This document shows positions 22,151-34,027 of a stretch of 64,000 nucleotides of DNA, piece by piece (within the stretch, counting starts at the first letter, position 1; the number at the start of each line of letters is the position of its first letter). The stretch comes from Marthasterias glacialis (lineage: Eukaryota; Echinodermata; Asteroidea; Forcipulatida; Asteriidae): assembly GCA_911728455.2 (NCBI GenBank), contig OU452232.1, forward strand, positions 6,599,227 to 6,663,226. Reading direction: 5' to 3'. The notes under the pieces are model-generated. The model made no database searches. It was given only the letters and a program-made list of their open reading frames with translations, and had not been told where the DNA came from. Position numbers and translations under genes: made by a program.

Positions 22151-23173
22151 CCCAAATTATTATTATTATGTTTATATAAGCTATTCCAGAGAAAAATTGT
22201 TTAGGTACGAGGTCTGCCAAAGAAATGACAAATTTGTGTTCTTTCTATTCAAACATTCACTCATGAATATATTATATTATCTAATGCATGTGATGTCACA
22301 GGTGGAATCCAGCTATGTCAGCAAGTTACCTATTTATGTGGGCGTTCCTGAAGACCAATATTTTTCAGGAAATAAATCATGCAAAAATATACAGGAACGC
22401 ACAACTTGATTTTTCCAGCTGACTATATGTATAAAAATTATAAGGTGTAAAATAAAAACATCAATACTTAGTAATTCCCCAAACCTTTTGAACACATGTA
22501 AATTATTTATTTCTTACATTTCTTAAACCAAACAGTTAAAAGTGGTTTCTATCTACTGGGCCCTTCATACATTGCTGCATATTAGTTTTAATGTTTACTA
22601 CATGCGTATACTTACATGGTAAATTCACTTCTAACAACACCATGATGCTGAGGGGTGCGTCGCCCAGCAAGAAAGGAGTGCGTCTGACCCACCCTCAAGG
22701 GGCACTGCTGCCATTTTGCACACCCTTTAAATGTTGACTAATCTGCAAGAAGAATAAAACAAATATACAACAGACATTAAATCATGTTTACCTCAACACC
22801 TTTTGTGAAGGAAACCTTACAGACTAGGCAGTTTGGCTGGAGTGTGGCCCACTTCCTCCAATGTACTCTTCTCTTATGTCACACCACACCAAGTTGTTTG
22901 GACTTAGACATTCTTGGAATGCCTGATCCTGTGATAAACTCTGGTTGTTGAGGCCTGAGGTCCGAATTCCTTTACTTTGGCAATAGGAATTAGAAGGATT
23001 TGGGACTGAGAGGGTTTTTGTAAGACATTGATTTAATAGTATCAATCAAAATTTGGTGTAATGGCCTCATAGTAGTACATGTATGTTACTCGAGACTAAG
23101 TAGTTCTCCAGAACATCTTTTGCAGGAGAGCTTGGACCACTAGTTTTCCATTTTGGAGGGTCACAGGTTTTAT
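22151..23173. other. No gene recognised
   Basis: AT-rich sequence with one dispersed-repeat copy at about 22,850-22,990. A short open stretch near 22,645-22,735 has no splice or family support. Confidence 0.5.
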
Positions 23174-23389
23174 TTAAAGGGGCTATGTCGTCATGATTAC
23201 AGCAGCGAATGGAATAACCCAGGTACTATGCGCGCCGGCGTGCGCGCCAGCGGTCACATCACAGTTGGACGAAAAGATGGCATCCTTTGTGATTTGACCA
23301 GCGCGCGCGAGTGCAGTATCTGGGTGAGAGTTCATCTTTCCATGCACAGCCACAGGCCTGCTATAATCATGACGACACAACCCCTTTAA
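23174..23389. mobile_element. Fold-back MITE with TTAAAGGGGCTATGTCGTC ends
   Basis: The right end (GACGACACAACCCCTTTAA) is the near-perfect inverse of the left. The centre is rich in GCGCGC. TTAA at both edges may be the target-site duplication, as in piggyBac-like elements; that is inferred. Confidence 0.8.
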
Positions 23390-24135
23390 CAAGTCATTGA
23401 TTGACTTTTTTGACTGGCTATGTTCCGTTTATACAATTCAGTGGTGCCACTAAAATCTGTAAAAACAGAGTGATTTGGGTCTAGGGTAAGTTGGTGATTT
23501 GTGAAGGCGAGACTCGCATTTTGCCAAAATGACAAATAATTAGCCCAAGAGTGCTAATGCAATCGCTCTCCTCTGTACTCCTCAACCCTGTTTGAGGAGT
23601 GCAACAAAATAGCACTCCTCAAAATTAAAAGTGGATTAAAAAAAAAATTGGGGGGGGGGGAAAACAGAATTTTATTGACAGCAGGAACTGAACTACATGT
23701 ACCAATGTGGCATTTATTTCCTTTGATCATGTATTAACAAACCTAACCACCCCTCAATCCAATCCTGCTAAGCGGTACGTGCATATGAGTCATCAGAGGT
23801 CCTTAAGGTGCTTAAATTAAACATCATGAACAGTCAGATTTCGTAGAATCAGGCTTTAATTTCTTGTTTTTGAGACTAATAGATGAAGTTTGGTTCTGAG
23901 TGAGTGCAAAGAGCTCTCCTCAATAATTTAAGGAGAGCAGTTTATAGCTCTCCTCGTATTTCTTAAAACGAAGGACTGGTCACTGGTGCCCAATTTCATT
24001 CCACTTCTTACCACAGAATTCTGCGCATACGGTGCCCTGTAAAGCATGTGATTCTATGGACAGAAAGCAGTACCATGAAATTGGGTCCAGAATGTTCTCA
24101 GTTTTTAGTTTGTTTGTTTGTTTGTTTGGTTTTAG

Positions 24136-24330
24136 GTTTTTTTATGCAATTCGCTCATCACAAGGCCCAAAGGCCACTCGAGGTGTGGGCTACTTTTTGA
24201 AGGGATAGAAACCTGCCCCAATGCACAGAAACAAGACATGGCGAGATATAAACGCAAGTCTCTTCACAGTACAGCTGAGAACAGGGAGGGGTAAATGAGC
24301 CCATTGTGAGACAAACATAACTACCTCTTC
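24136..24330 (-). mobile_element. SINE family B, 3' part
   Basis: Reverse complement of the family B body: AGGGGAAGAGGTAGTTATG, GAAGAGACTTGCG, GTTTCTATCCCTTCAAAAAG. Confidence 0.8.
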
Positions 24331-24410
24331 CCCTATTTAATTTATATTGTTTAATTTGGGGGCATTGTAGGGCACATTTTTCCCATACAGTTGTAGAGAC
24401 CAAAATTTGC

Positions 24411-24818
24411 AACCCTCGGGCCTGTGAGTGACCAGGAGAGGGTCCTATTTCCCGAGGACGAAGGCTGAGGGAAATAGGACTCTCTCCTGGTCACTCACAG
24501 GCCCAAGGGGAGCATAGACGTGCACTATTGCCCGAATAATGCCAGTCCATATGTGTTTTATAACACACCTCAGTCCAAAATGTCGGTTAGAAGAGTAAAT
24601 CGCGGTTTCACATTTTTGTTCTCTTGAAGGCGCTGTTTACCAGTCAATAGTTTTGGGGTTTTTGAAACTATTTCCCGATTTGCAAACTATTTCCCCCAAA
24701 TGAAGCGCGTGCGGTGCGTGTGGTGCAGATTTCATGCACTAGGCTATAATAGTTCACCATACGCGACCGTGTTTCAGCCAATCAGGATTAAGAACCAGGG
24801 AGAGGTGTGTTATAATAC
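24411..24818. mobile_element. Compound fold-back element
   Basis: A palindrome at 24411-24517 (GGCCTGTGAGTGACCAGGAG and its inverse around GGACGAAGGCTGAGG) abuts a second inverted pair, TTATAACACACCTC near 24559 and GAGGTGTGTTATAA near 24804. Confidence 0.7.
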
Positions 24819-25649
24819 CAAATATTCCCCCCTTTTCCCTTAAAAAAAAGCCAAACAAATTATTCAACAGGTCTCCTTCACTAAGTTATCTAATAGTTTT
24901 GACACCCCTACTGGAAGGTGGACTAATCCTTGAGTCTTGAGGATGCCGTGGTGAGGGATGGTGTTGGCCAGCATACTTTTGTGCTATCACAACATCAATT
25001 CTAACTAGCTGTGTCCTCTATATCTCCTTTCCAGCTAGTATAAAGAACCATCAAAAGTCCCGCCCTATTAAATTTATCCCCGATGTAAATTTAACATCAA
25101 TTCACAAGGCCCCTTTAAGTTTACTAGCAATAAAGTCCATCAGAGGATTTTGTTCCACAGCACTCGGAGAGCACTCGGCATACAATGCTTTATTGTATAT
25201 TAGAATTAGGCTAAAAAGTTAATCACATCCCAATAAAATAAAAAAAAAATGACATCCTTATAAACACAATCATAAAAGACATTCACAAAAGGGTTCAAGT
25301 AATTTAAGTTCTCGTTCAAGTCCGTCTTCAAGTTGCCTGGCAACCTAGTAATCTCAAAACCTTTGGGATGACATACCATGATATCCACCCCCCGTTTCAA
25401 CAGGCCTAAGATGAAACGCATTAAAAAAACAATCAATGAAAAAGGGAAAGGAGAAAAAAACTGACCAAATTTGATCAAAAAACCTCTGGGAAATCTGCAG
25501 GGTTTTTTTTTTCAGGGAACTAGGTCAAGATTATCCTTGGAAATAAATCTACGTGCAACAAGATTAAAAAATGGGAAACTTAAAGAACGAAGGAATGTGA
25601 TTGAATTTTAATGTGACTTTCAATGGGGAAGAAATCAGTTCAAAGGTGC

Positions 25650-26310
25650 AATACATCCTTGGTTATTGGAAGAGTACATTAATTCCAATCCTCTAGTATT
25701 AAAGAAATATATCATAAAGGGATGGTACATCATTAGTTTTTAGAAGAGTACATTAATTCCAAACCTCTAGTTTGCAAGAAACATATCATAAAGGGATGGT
25801 ACATCATTAGTTTTTGGAAGAGTACATTCATTCCAATCCTCTAGTTTTATAGAAACATATCATAAAGGGATGGTAAATCATTGATTATTGGAAGAGTACA
25901 TTAATTCCAATCCTCTAGTATTCAAGAAACATATCATAAAGGGATGGTACATCATTAGTTTTTAGAAGAGTACATTAATTCCAATCCTCTAGTTTGCAAG
26001 AAACATACCATAAAGGGATGGTACATCATTAGTTTTTGGAAGAGTACATTCATTCCAATCCTCTAGTTTTATAGAAACATATCATAAAGGGATGGTAAAT
26101 CATTGATTATTGGAAGAGTACATTCATTCCAATCCTCTAGTTTTATAGAAACACATCATAAAGGGATGGTACATCATTGGTTTTTGGAAGAGTACATTCA
26201 TTCCAATCCTCTAGTTTTCAAGAAACATATCATAAAGGGATGGTACGTAATTCGTTTTTTGGAAGAGTACATTCATTCCAATCCTCTAGTTTTCAGGAAA
26301 TATACAATAC
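25650..26310. repeat. 74-bp tandem array, about nine copies, with 222-bp higher-order period
   Basis: Units begin (G/A)GAAGAGTACATT at 25668, 25742, 25816, 25890, 25964, 26038, 26112, 26186 and 26261. Units 1-3 carry the variant series TAGTATT, TAGTTTGCAAG, TAGTTTTATAG, and units 4-6 repeat it, showing amplification of a trimer. Confidence 0.92.
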
Positions 26311-27083
26311 AACCAACCCATAAAAAAAACTCAGGAATATTGGGGGTCCTGTTTATTGAAAAGCACAGAATGACCGTTTTGTCAGGGATTTTGTGACATT
26401 TGCTTTCGTGTGTATTTCATTTTTGCAAATCGATAAAGGCAAAGTGGAATAAAAACCAAGCAATGCACATGAAAGTATTTCAGACAGGAACAAAACTCTG
26501 GCATCTGGTACTGGTATCAAGCTTTTAAAAAAAAAAAAAGCTTCCACATTTTAATTCTCTGTTAAGGGAATATAAGTGTGGTGAAGAGGTTTTCAACTAG
26601 TTACTAATAAACACGGTGAGACCGGTTTCTCAATAACTTTACTGAGACGAAGCCAAGGTAAAATTATCACGAACCATAAGCGAGCGCTGCTCCAGTTAGT
26701 GTATACTACATGTTAAAATATGGCCGCTTGATGTCCTCTCAACCAATCAGAATGGATAAACTGTCTTGGGCATTTATGAACGATTGTTCAAAACATTACA
26801 ATCGTGTATCATACCTTTAGGATAATAGTGGCTTGGTGTTTTTGTACCTCCTGCAATGACTGAGATTGTTGCCAACATCTTCTGTACAGTCTGCCACCTT
26901 TCGGATGCCTTTTTAGTTTCTACACGAACCACACGGCTGGATTTTTGTGTGCGTGAGGGCAGTGTTTCAAATAATGCTTGGAAATCTGGATGTCCTCAGT
27001 TCTATCTGTCATGTCTGTAGGAGAAAATGAAGCACGGCATGTACAAGGGCACTCATGGACTGGGGCACGACTTTCTAGAGTTG
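26311..27083. other. No gene recognised
   Basis: Mostly unique-looking sequence. A minus-strand open stretch of about 70 codons at about 26,790-27,000 is described under findings. Confidence 0.45.
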
Positions 27084-27435
27084 CTTAAAGCCCCAGCTCA
27101 ACATTGATAAACTGACTGTAAATGCTTCCATTATTTGTACAGATCAATATATTTGAAATAAAACCAACCTGTGAAAATATCAGCATATTTCGTTGTTTCG
27201 TTTGTGAGAAAACGATAAAAATGCATTCAGCATTTTTGTACGCATTCCTACAGAGTTTTCGTCTCACTGAGACGAAAACAAATTTTGGATCTTATTTGAT
27301 TTATTATTTAAAAACAATGACACTTCGGGCAAAAGTATTTTGAGGAAAGTTTTCTACCATCATAATCTTTATACCATGTAAGGTATATGTAAATTTACGT
27401 TTTTCTTCTTACTAATGTTGAGCTGGGGCTTTAAG
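27084..27435. mobile_element. MITE with CTTAAAGCCCCAGCTCAACA ends
   Basis: The right end (ATGTTGAGCTGGGGCTTTAAG) is the inverse of the left. A related end lies at about 60,735. The interior is AT-rich without a supported frame. Confidence 0.75.
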
Positions 27436-27899
27436 TACAAAACAGCTTACCAGAATAAGGTTACCAGCCAATAGACCATGTCACATATACCGTCTAGGAC
27501 TGGTTTCCTGCTAAGTTTTGTTAAGCGGAAAAATGTTCACCAAAATTGTCTGCTCATATTTGAAATTTGGATTGAACTAGTTCAAAAAAGCCTCTGATTT
27601 TTGTTAAAACTGACAAAATGTCACTTCGTGAAATAGTACAAGTGCAAATAGTACAAGAAAGTGTAAGCATACAAATCAAGAAAGTCAAGTTCAATAGTCC
27701 AAAACTCGCCACTCGTACATTAAGTTGACGCTTGGCCCTGATTGCTTTTTCTCAGAATCTCAGAATATTAACCGAACATCGCAATTCGGCATCAGCTGGA
27801 TCAAATAATGTGCGACTTGACTTGTACTTGGACAAAGAGAGTTGAAATTGAGATCGACCTCAAATGAACAGTGTTCCAATGGCCCGATCTCCTGCTCAG

Positions 27900-28092
27900 G
27901 GGACAATTTCATAGAGCTGCTTAAGCACAAAAAGTAGCTAAGCACAACAAAATTATGCTTACCAGAATAAGGTTACCGGCCAAACTACTATGTCACATGT
28001 ACAATTAGTGACTGGTATCCTGCTCATTTTTTGCTGAGCAGAAATTTGTAAGCAATATTTTCTGCTTAAGCAGCACTATGAAATTGGGCCCA
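27900..28092. repeat. Palindromic AAGCAGCTC-type repeat, well-preserved copy
   Basis: Starts GGGGACAATTTCATAGAGCTG and ends AAGCAGCACTATGAAATTGG, so the two ends are inverted. Interior words are GCTTACCAGAATAAGGTTAC and ATGTCACATGTAC. Confidence 0.85.
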
Positions 28093-28194
28093 GATTTCCA
28101 AGTCTCTGTCTTGGTCAGTTTCAAAATGTGGACCGCCACACCGATTGTCCAAGTCTTCATTTAAACACACTTAACACATGCATTATTTGCTTAC

Positions 28195-28735
28195 CAAGAT
28201 CTCTCTAGTAATCTGTAAAAATACTTAGCATGAAACTTTGACTAAGCGTAACAGCCAAGCAACCTTTAAATGAAAAAAAAGAAGAAAAAATTTGCCACCA
28301 GGAGCTTAGTCCATTCTTTAGCAAAGTACTTGATACAGACAGTACACCAGGATTAACCAATGTAAAAAGCAAGGCAATCTGCAAAATATGCTTAGCATGG
28401 AACTTTGACTAAGCGTAACAGCTAAGCAACCTTTAAATGAAAAAAAAAAATAAAAAAATAAAAAAATGGCCACCAGGAGCTTAGTCCATTCTTTAGCAAA
28501 GTACTTAATAGCAAAGTACTTGATACGGACAGTACACCAGGATTAACCAATGTAAAAAGCAAGGCAATCTGCAAAACCTGCTTAGCATGAAACTTTGACT
28601 TAGTTTAACTGCTAAACAGCCTTTAAATGAAAACGGAAACTGGCCCCAGGAGCTTAGCTGATTCTTTTGCAAAGTACTCGCTGGGAAGACTACACCCGGA
28701 TTAACCGATCTAGAAAGCAAAGTAGGTTAAGCCTA
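28195..28735. repeat. Tandem triplication, units of about 165-190 bp
   Basis: Three copies of a block containing AACTTTGACTAAGCGTAACA, AGCAACCTTTAAATGAAAA and GGAGCTTAGTCCATTCTTTA. The third is the most diverged. Confidence 0.8.
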
Positions 28736-28842
28736 TTAACACGACTCACATATTTCATACTGCTTTATTTCCCATGTGCACTTGCCCTAGGCCATGGAGG
28801 GGAAAAAAAACAAAAACTAGAGCGAATAGGCAACAGGTCCCC

Positions 28843-28862
28843 GGGGGGGGGGGGGGGGGGGG
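28843..28862 (+). repeat. G20 homopolymer run
   Basis: Twenty consecutive G after CCCC; prone to quadruplex formation and sequencing error. Confidence 0.85.
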
Positions 28863-29900
28863 ACGTACTGTCATTGTTTATCACCTTGGTGAAGAAGAGA
28901 CAACCAATGGCAACAATTCATGCTGTAGGTGTTTTTTCTTAATGGGGAAACAGGGGGGGGGGTACGGCTGACGGTTCAAATGTCTCTAAATGCATCCATG
29001 GTTTATCAGAATTAAGGAAATGTCCACCGCAAATAATGAAATAAGGAAATAAGCACCACACATAATGAAAGGGCATTAATGTTTTTGGGAGTGGAGGAAT
29101 GGTTATAGCTGGAGTGTCTTGCGTCCTACTTCTCAGACATAAGATCCCTTGGAGGCTTGTGAACTAGGCCAAATACATGCCTTTCAATCTGGTACGTTTC
29201 CTGGCTGTAAACCTTTGACCTTAAGGTTGGCGTAGTACGCTAACAATGCATGCTTGGTAAGTTTACATGGGTACCAATGACACCACTAAATTGATAAAAC
29301 CAAAGCCTGTGTTTGTCCTCGAAAGATAAAACAGGAGAGCGAAAGGGAGGGCACAATATAAGCTGTTCAGAACAGCCAGTAAAACAAGTTTTAAAGGAAG
29401 ATGTCACAAAATAAAGCATCTATTGATAGCTCAACCATCAACCTTGTTCCCAGGGGTGATGGATTTCACCGTGCCAATCTCGCTCATAACCCCTGGAATT
29501 GGTTAATTTGTGAATTAAAATATGCCAGTATATGGCACATTTTAATTAGGCCTCTGGCCGATCCACTCTACGGGCGTGCTCAAGTACGGTACCCCGCAAA
29601 AGAGGCATCAAGACATAGAGCAACTGGTCCCCTCCACTGATCTCTATATACTGATATATAATGATCAGTGGTCCCCTCTCATGCTTCTTTGACTTTGTGA
29701 CATGTCTAACTTTATGCAGTTTAGGGGGACCGTGTAAAAACATGATTCATTTGAAGTGGAACTGCGTCAAAATACATTTACTTGCATTTTGACATGCGCA
29801 TACTAAGTGACCTGCAAGCCCCCTACAAGTGCTCAAAATTGGTTAACAAGCATGCGCACAAAGCAGTCACTTTTGGAAGCCAATCAGGGCCAAGGTGTAT
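28863..29900. other. No gene recognised
   Basis: Unassigned sequence. An open frame at 29401-29640 has no family resemblance or splice support. Confidence 0.45.
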
Positions 29901-29911
29901 TGTACAGCGGC

Positions 29912-30172
29912 ACGTCGTGGCCGAGCGGTCAAGCACACCGGACTCAAGCTCTGGTGTTCTCAAAGAGAACATCGGCAAGGTTGATCATCAAAAAGGGCAA
30001 GTTTGATTCCATCACCTCCGAACTCATCCACCTATATTGGCTTCCCATCAAACAGCGGATTGACTAAAAAATTCTCACACTCTTATTTCAAAGCACTTCA
30101 TAATCAGGCTCCATCAGAAATCTTGGACATGCTTCAGATTCGTGTGGAACAAAGACGGCTAAGATCTTGGCG
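29912..30172 (+). pseudogene. tRNA-like head joined to LINE reverse-transcriptase 3' fragment
   Basis: A SINE-type head (GTGGCCGAGCGGTCAAGC) runs directly into sequence encoding the C-terminal region typical of CR1/L2-type LINE ORF2: frames read TSARLIIKKGKFDSITSE, then (shifted) HLYWLPIKQRID, then FKALHNQAPSEILDML. Frameshifts show it is dead. The same fragment occurs at 41196-41407. Confidence 0.75.
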
Positions 30173-30560
30173 TGGCATGTCCTGGCCGAGTGGATAAGAA
30201 CACCGGACTCAAGCTCTGGTGTTTCTGATCAGCAGAGTGTGAGTTCGAGTCCCCGTCTTGACACCCGTGTCCTTTAAGCAAGACACTTAACCATTATTGC
30301 CGCGTCCTTCGGATGGGACAATAAGTCGTAGGTCCCCTGTGTGGTGTAATGCACGTACAAGAGCCAAGTGCGCTTATCGTCGAGAGAAGGGGTTTGCCCC
30401 GGTGCTTTCTGGCATGATTGCATATTGTGCCACATCACCTTGTAAACCCTTATAACAAGACGCTATATAAATGGGTCTCATAGTTCACAAGCTTAGCATA
30501 CCTGCACATAAGCGCTTTGAGATGCCCATAGATAAAGCCCCAAACAAAACGGACTGTTAT
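30173..30560 (+). mobile_element. tRNA-derived SINE (family A), full-length
   Basis: GGCCGAGTGGATAAGAACAC head, GAGTTCGAGTCCC, GACACTTAACCATTATTGC, body to CGCTTTGAGATGCCC. It starts at exactly the same point of the LINE fragment as the copy at 41408. Confidence 0.88.
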
Positions 30561-30619
30561 TATTAATCAAGCAATAAACCACAAGGGAAACTGACCGCGC
30601 TAAGTTTGTAAATCAATTT

Positions 30620-30725
30620 TTGGGTAAGCAAAGAAAAATTAACTGGAGCAGGATTTGAACCTGTGACCACCGGGTTAACGTACCGACACTCTACCAACTG
30701 AACTATCCAGTCCTCATTTTGGCGG
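30620..30725 (-). mobile_element. SINE with tRNA-Asn-like head
   Basis: The reverse complement gives GACTGGATAGTTCAGTTGGT...GTACGTTAACC...GGTTCAAATCCTGC, with pairing acceptor ends (GACTGGA/TCCAGTT) and GTT in anticodon position. The anticodon stem has a mismatch, and a SINE-type body (the reverse of GTAAGCAAAGAAAAATTAAC) follows without a gap, as at 1206. A SINE head is therefore more likely than a working tRNA gene. Confidence 0.6.
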
Positions 30726-31579
30726 TCTCCCAATTATTATTAATCATTAAAGCAAATAAGTGGCAAAATAGCTTCATTTTTCGTTATTTATTTAGTGTCA
30801 TTTACAATAAATAGTCTAAAATACAAATTGTACACAAAAAGTGATACTAATTAATAAAGTGATCACTGGGCCATGAAGTATTTATATTAATTTCTTAATA
30901 AAAAGGCACAGTGATAATAAATAAAGTGAAATTTATTTTACAAATTTTAAATTTGTAACTTTTTACAATCGTACTATTATTCTCTCTACAAAAAATTGCA
31001 TTTGTATTTGTTTAATCAGTGAGATGTAGTTGTTACAATGACTAATTTTAGTAAAAATTTTGTAAATAGACGTAAGGTTTTACAATACAACTAACCACAA
31101 AAGGAAAACAAATTTAAAAGCAAACAAAACTCATTTAGTATCTTGTAGTTCATGATATAATTTATGTCTGTTTTCCAGGTGTTTAGATGCACTCTAATTT
31201 AAGCACAATGACATCAACTACACTAAGAAATAACAGTCATTGTTAACTTCTTTTTTTTTTAACTCCAAACATTAATTCCGAAAGGCTATTGATTTAAAAA
31301 GTACCAGGCACAGACCATGGAACGAAAAAAACAACCTTGACAAATGTGTTCACAAAATATAAACACAACTGGTGCATGTACCTACGTGTACAGAAAACAT
31401 ACAGTACATGTGTAATTGTGCGTAAATGTACAATTTGTTGAAGTGTATTTCCTTCGATGATGTACAAGGTTTAAAAAAAAATGGAAAAAAAGGATTGAAC
31501 ATAAGCTAAGAAGCAACCCAAAAAAGGCAAATCTTTTTGCTTATTTCTGCGCATAAAAACTTGAAGTTCTTGATACAGT

Positions 31580-31775
31580 GTATAACAATAGGGGAAAGAG
31601 GCAGTTATGTTTGTCTCGCAACAGATTCATTTACCCCTCCCCGTTCTTAGCTGTGCTGTGAAGAGACTTTGGTTTATATCTCGTTTCTGCGTATTGGGGC
31701 AGGTTTTTATCCCTTCAAAAAGTAGCCCACACCTAAAGTGGCCTTTGGGACTTGCGATCGGCGAATTGCATGAAG
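31580..31775 (+). mobile_element. SINE family B body, headless
   Basis: Starts at AATAGGGGAAAGAGGCAG and includes CTGTGCTGTGAAGAGACTTT and CAAAAAGTAGCCCACACC. Confidence 0.8.
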
Positions 31776-32953
31776 AAACAATTTAAAAACCCAAAACATA
31801 TGGATGATGGAAAAACCTTGCAAACAACACAGCCCTTTCTTTTGAGACCACGGTTTCACCTTTAGTGCCATCTTTAGGCTCTGTCAGTGATTTTGATAAT
31901 GCGTGTTTTCAGTACAGGGCTTTAAACAGGTCAAGCCGGAACCAGGCTTTAATTTTAAAAAAAAAAGGGCCACAATAGACTGTGCAAGTCTTGTGCATAT
32001 TCAAACGTCCGCGACGAAGTTGGTCCCGGCCATATTGAGTTTTACGTGTGCGAGATTCTGTTTCTTCAAATACTGTAGTTTGACATAGTCAACGGCCTTA
32101 AAAATGATATTATATCGTTGGGAAAGAAAAATTTTGCGATGAAATATATGAAAGTGAAATAAATGTAACGAATCAACGAAGGAAACCTGAGAATAAGACT
32201 TGACCTCAGGTTCCAGTCACTTGTAGTTCATTAAGAATTTTGCCCGACTGACTGTAATGTTATCATTTAACCTATGCAATGGTTGCAAAAATGTGTTGCA
32301 ATTCGTACTGCATGTAGTCTAGAATCATGGAGGTCGAATAAATATCCTCGTCCCAAGTTTTAATTTTGTTTCAGTGCAAGTTTTAACAAATCATTTGAAT
32401 TACATAAAAATTGAAATTGCTTTTATAAACAATTGCTCTGAGAATTTTATTTTTTTTCAAAAATTTTGTATAAACAAAATTTAAAAAAAAAAGATTTGAT
32501 TTCATAAAAAAAAAGTGTCTTCTTTCAACTTGTTTTCTCATTTTCAATACGCGCGAGACTGGCAGCAATAGACCGATCCATTAAAATGTTTTATTATTAA
32601 TTGTTATTATGCAACATTTGGGGTTTGTGACTAAAGATCCTATGACATTATTCTTCTTTTCATTGCATGAAAGTGTGCTTTCTTTGCCTATTTTTTTTTC
32701 AAAGGGTGTGCACAACATTGGTGATGTTGAAAACATAAATGTTTGACAGATTTGCACATAACTTTATTGGTACAAAGATGGTCATGGTGGGGAAAACTTC
32801 CCTTGAAACATTTTTTGCCTGAAATGCTATAGTTTTTGTGAAACGAGTTTAGTTTTGACCTTGTGAGTGAAAAACCCTATGTTTGGAAAACGGTGAAAAA
32901 ATACAAGGTTTGTTTTTTCCCACTATTTTTCTTGTTGGTTATTTTATTTTAAG

Positions 32954-33247
32954 TATAGACCTTTCCATTGCTGGTTGGTATGGACGGCCAAATGTAGCAA
33001 AACACTCAAGTCTAGTTGACAGACGTTGTGACAAAATTCAACATTTTTGCAACTTTCTATTTAAAAGAAAATACATCCCATTATTTTGGTCAGTTGGTTT
33101 CCAACAAATTTTGAACAATTTTTGAATATTTGCGTAACATTTTTGCAAACTGTGATCTGTTTTTGCTTTGCATTCATGGCTCCCCGTAGTTTCTCCATCT
33201 TGGTTGGCAAAAACTCGGGCTGTGACGTTGCAAAAGAAAGGTCTATA
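32954..33247. mobile_element. MITE with TATAGACCTTTC ends
   Basis: Left TATAGACCTTTC, right GAAAGGTCTATA. Interior unique. A further GACCGATCCATTAA end of the 2938 family lies nearby at 32,570. Confidence 0.65.
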
Positions 33248-34021
33248 TGTTGGGTCACATAATGTGTGGACACCGGTCTTTGACACTAGATCGATTCATT
33301 AAGAATTCTGCGCAAAATGGCACCCGGTAGAGCACATAATTTTATGGGCCGTAACCGCAGAATTATGCCGTAAGCAGTGACATAAAGTTGGGGCCAGATC
33401 AGTCAAAAATCCTGTTAAAGTGCCGTCCTTTTCAAATAAAAAAGTTTCTCTAGTACACTTGTATGTGTGTGTTGTGTTGTCATTTAGCCTTTGAGAAAGA
33501 CTCTGCTAGGGTCGAAAAGTGAGGCCATTAACCGTTTTTTAATTTTTTGGCTGTTCACATTAATAAGTCAGATAATCGTCAAGGTTAAAACCATCACATA
33601 GCACGACAATCAAATTCTAATATTCTATATATTTCAGTTTCACAGCTCAGCTAAACCAAAAAAAATGTACAATTAACAGTATGAGCTGTTCTTAATTGAG
33701 TTGTGCTCTTTTATCAGATAAACATAAGAACATTTTATTTAATCTTAGAACCTTTCTTTAAAAACCTTTTTGGAAACAAGTACCGCTTTTTTGGCGTTTT
33801 GAAGAAAAGGATAACAGTCTGTTCGCAGTAAAATTGAGCCCTCTATTGACAATCAACGGAGAACCACCACTTCTGTCCGATAACCCCCCTTTGGTTATTC
33901 AGCACCCAAACTGGGCGTGTTTTGGCGTTCGTGACCAGCAACACATTTCTGACGAACCTTTGCGACATTCACCGTAAATCAAAACTAGAAAGAGCAATTC
34001 TGAATGTAGTGTTTTAAATTA

Positions 34022-34027
34022 TTTATT
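34022..34027 (-). terminator. Candidate dve polyadenylation signal
   Basis: TTTATT on the plus strand, that is AATAAA on the coding (minus) strand, about 570 bp after the dve stop codon. Other hexamers lie further on in AT-rich sequence (for example near 33739 and 30785), so the true end is not fixed. Confidence 0.35.

Noticed and set aside
22640-22735. Short plus-strand open stretch starting at a double ATG (MMLRGASPSKKG)
   Set aside because: About 30 codons, no splice partner and no family match that I can support.
26103-26396. 97-codon open frame with repeating peptide
   Set aside because: Translation of the 74-bp tandem array.
30640-30718. tRNA-Asn(GTT)-like sequence on the minus strand
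   Set aside because: The anticodon stem has a mismatch and a SINE body follows, as in a related fragment at 1.2 kb. Treated as a SINE head, not a working tRNA gene.
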